Assembly: GCA_020740775.1 (NCBI GenBank)
Contig: JAHEWK010000009.1
Location: 1,736,001-1,800,000 of the forward strand
Direction: 5' to 3'
From: Ilyonectria destructans
Taxonomy: Eukaryota > Ascomycota > Sordariomycetes > Hypocreales > Nectriaceae
Length of the DNA stretch: 64,000 nt
Shown: positions 1 through 8,837 of the stretch, one piece after another
Numbering within the stretch: the first letter of the stretch is position 1
Layout: every line of letters begins with the position of its first letter
Notes under the pieces: generated by a model
The model's database searches: none
Seen by the model: only the letters and a program-made list of their open reading frames with translations
Told to the model about the DNA's origin: nothing
Made by a program: the position numbers and the translations under genes

Positions 1-910
1 TGGGCCCCAGTTTGTCAGCGACATGTGGAAGCACTTCTGCAAACTGCTGCAGATCGAGCAGCGGCTATCGACGGCGTACCACCCACAGACGGATGGAGCG
101 ACGGAGCGAATGAACCAAGAGGTTGAGAAGATCCTACGAATATGGACAAACTATCTCCAAGAGAATTGGCTAGACCTGCTACCAATAGCCATGGCAACAA
201 TCAACGAGAGGGACGCGGCCTCTACCGGCCTAAGCCCGTTCTTCTTCATGCACGGCTACCACAACGAGCCAATTCAGCTAGTCGAGGATCGAAGAGCAGA
301 AGATGCGAGGGAGGGCGAGGTTATGGCAGAAGACTTCATCCAGAGACTTCAGGACGCCACAGAGTTTGCGCAAGCTGCAATAGCTATGGCCCAAGAGATA
401 CAGCAAGCCCAAGCCAACAGGCACAGAACTGCCTCGCCCCGCTACAAGCCTGGAGACTGGGTATACCTTAATCTGAAGAACGTCAAGACGTCACGGCCTT
501 GTAAGAAGCTGGACTGGCTACATGCAAAATACCAAGTGGTCGAGGAGATTAACCCACACGCCTACAAGTTAGACGTGCCCGGACGCATACACCCAGTATT
601 CCATGTGGATTTGCTCCGGCCCGTCCCTGACGACCCGCTACCATCACAGCAGGTCGATCACGAGAGCGCCCCACCAGTGCTGGTGGACGGTCAAGAGATG
701 TACCTCGTTGAACGCATCCTCGATGAAAAGAAGGAAGGCACGCACAAGAAGGTGCTCGTGAAGTGGGTGGACTATTCGAGACCCACGTGGGAGCATCTCA
801 GTGCTGTACGGCATACGGATGCATGGAAACAATGGACAAAGCGGAAGAAGAAGAGAGTCAACTTCGAAAATCATCGTGAGATACACGCCAACTCTGGAGG
901 AGGGGGGTAA
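1..910 (+). CDS. Ty3/gypsy retrotransposon polyprotein, integrase C-terminus plus chromodomain (5' partial)
   Basis: The reading frame is open from the first bases of the window (GPQFVSD just before the first ATG at 23), so the polyprotein starts upstream and only its end is visible. The fragment holds the last part of the DDE integrase core: FVSD carries the second Asp, and AYHPQTDGATERMNQ is followed by the catalytic Glu region. Next come the SH3-like GPY/F region (KPGDWVYL, KLDWLHAKYQVVE, HPVFHVDLLRP) and a C-terminal chromodomain (ERILDEKK, VKWVDYSRPTWEHL). This layout is that of chromodomain-bearing Ty3/gypsy elements, where the chromodomain steers integration toward marked chromatin. 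The stop codon lies directly before a purine run and the 3' LTR. No break is visible in this portion, so the element may be young. Reverse transcriptase and gag would lie outside the window. Confidence 0.95.
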   Translation, partial: GPQFVSDMWKHFCKLLQIEQRLSTAYHPQTDGATERMNQEVEKILRIWTNYLQENWLDLLPIAMATINERDAASTGLSPFFFMHGYHNEPIQLVEDRRAEDAREGEVMAEDFIQRLQDATEFAQAAIAMAQEIQQAQANRHRTASPRYKPGDWVYLNLKNVKTSRPCKKLDWLHAKYQVVEEINPHAYKLDVPGRIHPVFHVDLLRPVPDDPLPSQQVDHESAPPVLVDGQEMYLVERILDEKKEGTHKKVLVKWVDYSRPTWEHLSAVRHTDAWKQWTKRKKKRVNFENHREIHANSGGGG

Positions 911-1126
911 TGTAACGGGTCAGGCCCACTTGGCTGGCGGCTCTGCCGCCAAGCCCGAATTCTTCTCCACAGCGCCATCGAGTTGATTCTCGAATCTTCT
1001 ATATTAAAGAAGATATAACGCGTCTTCACGCACCCAGTTTGTATTTAGATTCTTTCCTTTCTTCATCTTGAAAGTAAACAGCATAGGGACTAGTTAGTTG
1101 AATCAACTCACTAGAGGCCTTTCACA
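911..1126 (+). repeat. 3' LTR of the Ty3/gypsy element
   Basis: The LTR starts with TGTAAC immediately after the polyprotein stop, preceded by the polypurine tract GGAGGAGGGGGG that primes plus-strand synthesis. It ends with TTTCACA, giving the usual TG...CA ends over about 216 bases. A TATA-like stretch (near 1000) and a pyrimidine-rich segment fit an LTR promoter. The right border is supported independently: the interrupted regulator gene loses its reading frame exactly here. The expected 5-base target duplication would be CTGAG at 1127-1131, but the left copy is outside the window. Confidence 0.75.
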
Positions 1127-2665
1127 CTGAGTACAATGCTCTTTGGTAGGCTTCGCCGTTTTTGAAAAGTCGAAGGTTTCGCAATACTCTCTTTTTTCTC
1201 ATAAGCGAACCCACCTTGGCAAGGAAGATAAAGACGGGGGTCGCAACGCCAGTCCAGGGATGTGGGTATATCATTGAAGGTGAGGCTGTAGAGCAAAAGA
1301 TGTCGAGATAGGATAACGCTTCTGTTTCCTGATCAAGTAGAAAAGAAGACATTGCCTCCCAGTAGACCATTGATGAGACCAGGAAACTTTGAGTTTTATT
1401 CATGCTCGGGGGTTTATCGGGGTCGTCTAGAGCGTTGGTCGACATCCAGGCTTTGAAGAGCTGTCGTGACCCATGGAGGTGGGAAAGTCCCAAGGAGGAA
1501 GGGCTATGCCAAGCCTAATAAAATAATATGAGCGACCCACAACAGGTAAAATAGTATGAAGCAACTTGCCGAAGTCATCCCCAGAAGAATGATGCCTAAT
1601 AGGACATCATCTCTCACCACACTGGTCTGCCTAGGAACCACCGCCCCCAGTTCAACCACTTCGTTACTTGGAGATTCGAGCTCCATCCCGGCGATCTTGG
1701 CTAGTTCGATTGACAGCAATGATATTGCTTCGGTCTGAAACCCCAACGGGATAGCACCACTACCACTGCCTTGGTCGTTTTGATAAAGGTGGGCAGCTGA
1801 CATGCTCATCACGCAGCTGAAAACCAGCGGAGAATCAACAATCATCCTCGACACTTCTGACCTAAATGGGTTATAGAGGGAGTCGAAACACGAGGTAATC
1901 CGACATGTTAGCGAGAAGTAATGGTCTAACAGCACTGAAGACTGTTCAGTGGGGGCATAGAGCGACAAGGACATGTCACAGTCTCCAAAGTGGGGTTCGA
2001 TGAGCTCGATATCTTCGGTTGAAAGCACATCGTCCGCAGACTGTTCGAAAATATCCCCTGTCGAGGGAACGGGGGATAGGTCGAATTGGTTCGCTAAAGA
2101 GCTACTCGTAGACAGGGCAGGGCTTTCGTAGTTTTGATCATCCAGGTCTAGTGACTCGGTTTCGAGCGACACAGTAGTGGATGGAGACCCTATCGTAGAA
2201 GCTTGATCAGGACGAACCCGTGGCTCATCACCATGTGCCATAATCGTTGACGGCCCGGCTGGAGAAGGAGGAGCAATGGCGGTCGAGAGCTTTTTGGCGT
2301 GACTTTCAAACCAGTTAAATGATTCCGCGCAGGAATTGGCGGAATCGAGATGGTTGGTAGAATTCTTTTCGTACTTGGTCGACCATCTCACCGGCCGACT
2401 ATATCCAGGGCATTCGAGCCCAGTCTTGGTGCAACGCCGACAACTTGGTTCCCCTTCATCGCACTTGACTCGCTGGAAATTAGTGAGCAAATGTTGTGAG
2501 AAGATCGAGCGGAATGAACAACTCACGCGCCGCTTACAAGTAGCACATCCACCTAATAAGAGACCCGCATTAGCAACGATGCACCGGGAAAGCGACCGGG
2601 GTAGGGGATGGATTACTCCTGGATTTTAGGGTCCTCCGAGGATTCCGAGTCGTGACATCTGCCAT
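1124..2665 (-). pseudogene. Zn2Cys6 transcription factor truncated by the Ty3/gypsy insertion
   Basis: Exon 1 starts at 2665 (MADVTTRNPRRTLKSR). An intron at 2616-2553 joins it to a short exon coding GCATCKRR, and a second intron (2526-2473) joins that to RVKCDEGEPSCRRC. Together they give a perfect CX2CX6CX6CX2CX6C zinc cluster followed by GLECPGY. A third intron (1569-1515) has a GC-AG border (GCAAGT donor) and restores MTS|AWHSPSSLGLSHLHG. The rest is the fungal-specific factor domain (Fungal_trans_2 type; LGLSHLHGSRQLFKAW, then VYWEAMSSFL). The frame then runs into the LTR and stops at TGA 1124-1126, a codon supplied by the LTR. Relatives continue well past this point, so the C-terminal part of the regulatory domain is missing. 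The DNA-binding part is intact and a shortened protein could still be made. Target genes are unknown; the permease at 3110 is the nearest neighbour. Confidence 0.85.
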
Positions 2666-3109
2666 CTTGAAGCGGATTCGGTCTCCAAGGACGCTCGTAC
2701 AAGAAGTTCCCAATCGCGGTCAGAAGAGCGGAACTGCAGCAGATAATGCCACGAGGAGACCAGTGTCTTTATCGCCGCGGATGCAGCTTGGTTGCTTCAC
2801 GATCAGCTCCCCCGCATTTTGATATGCATCTGTCTAGGGCCTAAATCTGAAGATATCGCAGTATCCGAGCTGGCAAGATGGAAAATTCCGAAGGGGACCG
2901 TCTGAGACCCATTATCGAGGCTGAGTAATACAATTATGAGGATGTGGTTGGCGTGTTGGAGCCACCAGGCTTATCATGCACATGCGCCGTGGCGTTCATG
3001 AGTCGTCATGTGCAATGTCACCGCGTACCTTCACCACAATGGGAAAATGTAATCGGCCATGTATTATTCGCCCAAACTACACCAGATACCAGTTCCAAAT
3101 ACCTCCAAA
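2666..3109. other. Intergenic region between regulator and permease
   Basis: No convincing gene is present. It should hold the promoter of the truncated regulator and the 3' end of the permease; both genes are on the minus strand. No repeats of note. Confidence 0.6.
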
Positions 3110-4968
3110 CTACTCCTTGTTGATTTGTTCCAGAGCTGACGAGCCAGGAGCAACGGCTTCGTCAAGTCCCTCCATCTCAAGCAGGGGTCCCGCATAGCGC
3201 TTCCTCGCTCGAAGCGGCCAATAGAACAGTCCAAAGAGAAGAGTCGCCCCCAAAACAAGCGACCCATAATTCATGTTTTCAGGGGTGATTGGCTGGTACG
3301 GAGGGAAGAGTGCGAACAAGCTGGCAAAAATTAAGTAAAACACGGCGATGGCGTTGACGGCGACTCCAGCTTTCCCCAGTCGCCACGGGCCCCAGGTCAG
3401 TGTCTCGGGCGATGTGATCCTTCGCCACAGCACGAGTATTATTGGCATTAGATACGATATTTGCAGGCCAACGACCGCCAGTGATAGAATCGCGTTGAAA
3501 GCTGTCGTGGAACCGATGTTGATGAGCCCGAGAAGCATCAAGATGACTGTTATGACAACAATTGCCATGGTTGGTATGCTTCGCTTCTTTTCCACTCGGG
3601 AGAGAAACTTGGAAAAAGGTAGTCCTAGACCCATCAATTAGTCTCAATGTTTCCAATTAGTTACGCTGCTGGAAGTGGTGCTCACCTTGATCTCTAGCAA
3701 ACGCCCACATGACGCGAGCTGCCGATGCCACCAAAGGAATGGTAGACAGGGACGCCATCAAAACAACTGCACTAGACATGGCCGAAGCAGCTCCCTTGCT
3801 ACCTGTAATGTTGTAGAAAATTTGGATGATTGGAAACCCAGTGTTCGTGTCAAGCGCTGAAGCAATGTCGCCCATGCAGAAGAGTATAGCCACCAAGAAT
3901 GCGAACCCAAGCGCGCCGTTGATGACCACGGCACTGACCATGGCACGGGGAACACCAGTCGCGGCATTATGCATCTCTTCGCTCAGGTGTGTCGCTCCGT
4001 CGTAGCCTATTACAACGTAGCAGGAGCTGAGGAGCCCAATGCACCATGCCACGCCGTCGTTCGACCACCCTGAATTGTTCTCGAATGATGTGAAGACGAA
4101 GGCGGCCGAGTTTTTGGTCGGCGATACAACGCACATGACGATAATAATGACGAAAAAGAGGCCGATGTGGAGTGCCATCGAGAGCTTCTCGAGGAGAGGC
4201 AGCATGTCACTGCAGAAAATGCAGATGCATGCAGCCCCCAGTAGGATTGCCCAGTAAATGAGAGTTCCATGCCACCTCTCGAATGTGTAGTTATCGGGGG
4301 ATAGGTTGAGAACCAAGAGGCCTTGGATCATGGTACCGGCGAGGAACGGAGCGCTTGCGGAGACAGTAATCCATCCAAATGTACTATAAAAGACACCAGT
4401 CAGCATTTTAAATCGCCATTTCCATTGATGATGCCTTACGTGATGTAGCCTGCAAACCAGCTGCTCACTGGCCCAGTAGATTTAGGACTCAAGTGTGCGA
4501 CGAAGTGGTATTGTCCTCCGGCTGTGGTATGGCTAGATAATTAGACTTGTCAGACGATTTCTTCAATTGGAGGTGTCGATTGTACCTAGAAGCCAGCTCC
4601 GCGAGCGACATAGCTGAGCATAGCGAGCCGATGAAAGCCACCATAGCTCCGTAGATGAGTGAAACTGGGCCTCCGCTAACCAATCCAGCTGCCATTGTAC
4701 TATTTAATGTGTCAAGACCTTTCCACAGTAGACAAGACCTTGAAAGAGACCTACCTGCACAGCGCTTCCCAGGTCGCCATCAGCGACACCGAGAGAGCCA
4801 ACATGGACGTCAGGGAGAAGTTGCGCTATTGTTTGTTAACTCGAGTTTTTACTCGTCACGCTGACCGCATCTAACCTTGAGTTCTTGGTTATACCCAAGC
4901 CTTTCCAGATTTTGGTCGTCCGCATCGCCTGGAAGGGGCCTCTTCTCGGTGTCTTGTTGCTCAGACAT
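3110..4968 (-). CDS. APC-superfamily amine/amino-acid/choline permease
   Basis: Multi-pass plasma-membrane transporter of the fungal choline/GABA/amino-acid permease group (Hnm1/Uga4-like). The start at 4968 gives MSEQQDTEKRPLPGD, a hydrophilic cytosolic tail. Introns at 4875-4826 and 4754-4700, one near 4589-4530, one near 4443-4388 and one near 3680-3630 all have GT-AG borders and keep the frame. Family motifs are clear: NFSLTSMLALSVSLMATWEA, GGPVSLIYG, TTAGGQYHFVAHL, GYITTFGWITVSAS, GYDGATHLSEE (the consensus region of this family) and ARVMWAFARDQG. About 12 hydrophobic segments and roughly 540 residues are normal for the family. The substrate cannot be told from sequence alone; choline, GABA, polyamines and neutral amino acids are all possible. 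No defects seen. The neighbouring regulator is transcribed in the same direction. Confidence 0.9.
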
Positions 4969-5616
4969 GGCGAATAAAGCAGTCTTGGCAACGAATGTAG
5001 AAAAATATTGGCTCAGAAGATCCGGCAGAGGGACGGAGCAGGATGAGACCTCACGGATTTAGATAGAACACGATAATACTCCTATCACTAGTTATATACA
5101 CTACCACTTGTCATCAGTTCCTCACTCTTTGATGGTCCAGATCCCAATGCGGCGCTCTATCACTGATACAAGGTTCGCACTGCTAGAGATAAACTGCGCT
5201 AAGCCGGATGAGGACGAAAAGTGCGAGCTGCAATCCGCTCTGATAAGCAGAACTTATCGTGGGGTCGTTTTGCGGAGTAATTTCGGGAAATCGTATGCGA
5301 TTACACAACTACCATCTGATAAGTGCCCGGCGCCGCGCACGCGAATATCTCGACGGCCAGCGGCCCAATCAAGACCGTTCCGGATCCTGGGGAACTGCTA
5401 CACTCCGGCGGTGCGTTTAGTCCAGGAGTGGCGTTGTTTAGGCTACTGGCTGTCGAGATATTTGTGTATGTAGCGTCGGGAAGGGATAAGGGGGGGCTCG
5501 TCTCTACTGCAAGGACTACGAGATAATAATACACTAACCTTATGGCTCTTTAATCTTTAAAAATACGTCTTCTCAATAGATATATATATATATAAAGACC
5601 CTAGTAGATGGCCGGC
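4969..5616. other. Permease promoter and left arm of the Crypton
   Basis: The first 100-150 bases are the permease promoter. From about 5150 the sequence changes character: several GATAAG/CTTATC motifs (5247, 5309 and others), an imperfect palindrome of about 120 bases (arms 5344-5360 and 5446-5462) and a short (TA)n run near 5580. No convincing gene. The element's exact left end cannot be fixed because Cryptons lack terminal inverted repeats. Confidence 0.5.
5344..5462. repeat. Imperfect inverted repeat of about 120 bases
   Basis: AATATCTCGACGGCCAG at 5344-5360 pairs with CTGGCTGTCGAGATATT at 5446-5462 (16 of 17). Weaker pairing continues inward. A related segment recurs near 8385-8405 on the other side of the Crypton. 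Both arms read as a VEIF-type peptide with mostly third-position differences. Confidence 0.7.
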
Positions 5617-8128
5617 TTACCGTCGACGAGGGGCGGTCCGCCTCCTCCCTAGCCGGGTCCAGCGCCCCCGATGGCCCCGGCCCCGAGTCGGACCTGGTCC
5701 CGGGCCTGGGTCTGGGTCATCGGGCACGGGGGTCCCTACCTGTACTCGTGTCTGCTGGGCCTGGCCCTGACCCTGGCCCCGCCGGCGGCGCTGTTTCAGC
5801 TCGTTAACGAGCCGGTTCAAGCTCCGGCCGGCGCGTAAGAGCTCTAGCTCTGCAACAGCCTCCTCCTCACTCTTACCGGACGCCGTGCGGGCCAAGAGCT
5901 CGTCCCATATCACCTTCCGGCGACAGAACTGCACCCTAACCCCATTCCCCGGGCGCCAGCGGCTTCCCCACATCTCTTCCAGCACCCGTACGGCCGGCTG
6001 GCCCGCAATCCCTTCTTCCCACTCCTTCCAGACGTCCCGCACCGTAAAGACCTTAGCCAGGGCTGTAATGACGGGCATACCCGGTACTAGAGGCTCTGGG
6101 GCCGGGGCCGTATTGAGATTCAAGGGGGGAGCTGTTGACGGCGCCGGCGCCGGCGCCACTGCTGGCCCGGCTCCGAAGTAGCCGGTAAAGGTGATAGGGA
6201 CCTTGCCCTGGAGGAGGGCATCGAGGCCGCCCTGAAGCCCCTCTAGCCGGGCCTCTAGCCGGATGGCGAGCCGCTGGCTATTCTGTAAGAGGGCCTCGCG
6301 CGTGCTCTCTAAGACGCCGCTTAGCTCTGGCAGCGCGCGTTGTACGAGCAGGCTTACCGGCTCCGTAGCCCCTACCGCGTCGGACCGCACGACGACGGCG
6401 AACTCGTCCCACTCGGGCCCGTTAAAAGGGGCGTAGGAGAAGAAGGGTAGCGACGGATAGCGGGGCTGTAAGACAGCCAAGTCCTGCAAGAGTACTATAC
6501 GCAGCCGCCGCATAAGCTTAAGGAAGCCGTCGGCAGCTAGATCATCGTCATCGAGGCCGCCTTCTGCCCAGCATTGCCGGCGCGCGCGCGCCTCAAAGCG
6601 GGGCTCCCACTCCTCGATCCACGGCCAGAGCTGCTTTTGTAAGACGTAAGGGGGTTCGTGGGCGGCACGCGCGAGGAAGTAGTCCCCCGGGGACGCCGAG
6701 AAGCCGGCGACGATACGCATGAACTGGCGCGGTAGGTGTGTAAGATAGGCCTGGCAGAGCACGCTCTGGTTCCAGCGGCCGGCCTGCGAGATCTGGGCGA
6801 GCGACGTGCCGTGGGTCTCCGCGTCCTGAGCGCCTACCCTGCGCGGGAGGTGCGTCTTCTTCGACGCAATAAGGCCGGCGGCGCCGAAGATACGCCAGGT
6901 CTCTTGTAGCTGCGTCGGGTACGAGAGCTCCTGCTCGCGGTCCCGTCCGACGAGGACCTTGATCCGATACCAGTCCTGACGGCGCCGGAAGGACGGGGGC
7001 GGTTCGCCGGCGACGTGCCAGCGCCAGAAGAAGAGCTGCGCTAGGGCCCCTTGCGTACAGAATAAGGGGTCCTTATGCCGGAGGGCGCCCATAAACTCCT
7101 TCCTCGCCGTCTTATTTAGCTTGCCGTCTCGTAAAAGGCTTACAAGACAACCACAGAGGGTCGGGCCTTCCGAAGGCGGATAGTCCAATAGGGATAGGTC
7201 TGCAAGCTCCATCTTACGGCGGTTCTCCCCCCGTAAGAGGTAGTAGTGGCCGAAGAGGAGGTCGACTCGCGTACGGAGGTTTTGCGGCGTATATGCGGCC
7301 CCGCTGAGAAGGAGATCCTGGATCCGGAGCCATTCATTGGGGGAATAGCCGGCCTGGATCCCGTCGGTCCCGCGGTCTTTAAAGGAGGCACGGTCGTGCT
7401 TCCCCCGCTGCCGGCCCCGTTGCTCAAGGAAGCCTCGTACGGCGGCGCCCCGGGGGTTCTCCATATTCGCGTTACCGTGGGCCACCTGGAGCCGCCAGAG
7501 CTCGATAACGGCCGCGACATAGGCGTCGATAGTGCCCCTCGTAAGCAGGGATCCTTCGGTAAGGTCTACTGCAGCCGGCGCAAGGGCCGTGGGTGGCACG
7601 TAGCCCTCGCGGTCGTCCGCGAGCAGCTCGGCGGCCTCGGCCAGGGGGATCTCTAAGGCTTCGGCTAGGCTTTCGGCCTCTGCCAGGGCCGCGGCCTCAA
7701 GCTGCTCCTGTTCGAGCTGTTGCCGTAGCTGTACGGTCTCGCCTTTGCCCTTACCCCTACCCCGCGCCCGTAGCTTCTTCTGCGGCGGCGCTACGCGTCG
7801 TAAGAGGATATCCTCCTTGAGCCACGCCGCCAGCTTGTCCGGCGTTACGAGCTCGCCGTCGGGCCAGCTATAGAGCGAGCCGTCAGCTGCAGCCCGAGGC
7901 ATATGGCACCAGGCCTATAGGTATTCGTCTGTTAGCCGCCGAGGGGGTCCTACTTAAAAGGAGGGGGAAGGGGGGGCCGGCCGGGGGACGCGCCTTCCAC
8001 TCCCGCTGCTTCGCCGCGTAACTCCGCGCCGTGTTCGCCGGCTGTTCGTCCTTCTTCGCCTGGAGGCCCGCCCTCCGGGCAGCACGGGCGCGCTCCTCAG
8101 CGGCGGTGTACGAGTCGTCGGCGGCCAT
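5617..8128 (-). mobile_element. Crypton-type DNA transposon tyrosine recombinase
   Basis: A recombinase of about 810 residues. Exon 1 (8128-7994) gives MAADDSYTAAEERA... with the family's N-terminal NTARSYAAKQREW motif. An apparent intron (7993-7915, GC donor, CTATAG acceptor) joins it to AWCHMPRAAADG. Counting from that Met at 7902, the core shows the catalytic set of a tyrosine recombinase: Arg224 in YLLRGENRRK, His351-x-x-Arg354 in KTHLPRR, and Tyr386 in VLCQAYLTHLP following AGRWNQS. This is the Ndc10-II-like signature of fungal Cryptons. The C-terminal region (VWKEWEEG, RVLEEMWGSRWRPGNG) matches the Gcr1_C DNA-binding domain. The enzyme is expected to excise and integrate a circular DNA form through site-specific recombination. 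The frame is unbroken and GC-rich, without C-to-T decay, so it may be active. The GC donor is the least certain part. Confidence 0.85.
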
Positions 8129-8837
8129 CTCGGTCGACCGGGGGCCTTCGAGGTGGTGTTTTTCTTAGGCTTGGTAGGCTGGAGACCTGATAAATGGGGG
8201 GACTTATCAAATGCACTTATCAGGCGTCGCGCACACGATTTCACACGATTTCACGGGTCGGGTTTTGCGGGCGATAAGTCGTCACGTGGTCTAAGCGAAT
8301 TACGACGCAATTACGCGCACCATCGATAAGCCACTGCAACGTCGGAATTGCGGAGACAGAACCGCAATCTCGGTATTTACAGGCGGCCGAGGCGAATATT
8401 TCCACAAGATTATCTTGAACCCAATGGGATTGTTCCGCGTCTACCCCGCGCTTACTAGTGTTTGACGTCTGAGGTTCTAATGATAAGAAAGACTGCGCGT
8501 GGATTGGGGCATTCACAAAGTGAATTTTGCCCCTGAGTGGCGGAAGACTATAGGGTAAGCGCCAGGTCTGCGGGCTGTACATTGGGACGAGCCAGGACAT
8601 TGAATTATGGCCAGCTATTGCAGAGAGCTGGCGATTCGATATAGATATGAGATAAAGGAGGTATCCGTCTTTTGGATTAAAACACACTTCAAGTGCTTCA
8701 TTCAGCCTGTGGTGATTCTCGTAGTGTATGCTAAACGCTCTCGCCGTTTGTTCAGTTCTTCCGCTCGTGTGAATTACGTGCCCCATCTTTAACTAGCCAT
8801 CATCTAGTACCACTCTGTGATATTTCCCCATCCATCT
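8129..8837. other. Right arm of the Crypton and unassigned sequence
   Basis: This stretch contains several CTTATC/GATAAG motifs (8180-8285, 8322), a short direct repeat ACACGATTTC at 8231-8250, and a VEIFASAA-coding segment near 8385-8405 on the minus strand. A minus-strand open frame of 181 codons (8241-8786) has no recognisable domain and is probably chance or element-derived. The CACTTATCAG...CGATTTC...CGATAAGT order here is the inverted equivalent of one in the left arm, suggesting subterminal recombinase-binding sequence. Confidence 0.45.

Noticed and set aside
7140..7656. Antisense and shifted long frames inside the Crypton
   Set aside because: High GC content makes long frames on both strands; only the recombinase frame shows family motifs.
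8241..8786. Open frame of 181 codons (-) beside the Crypton
   Set aside because: No domain recognised; it crosses element-like repeat motifs and a VEIF-coding repeat. Kept only as part of the right-arm description.
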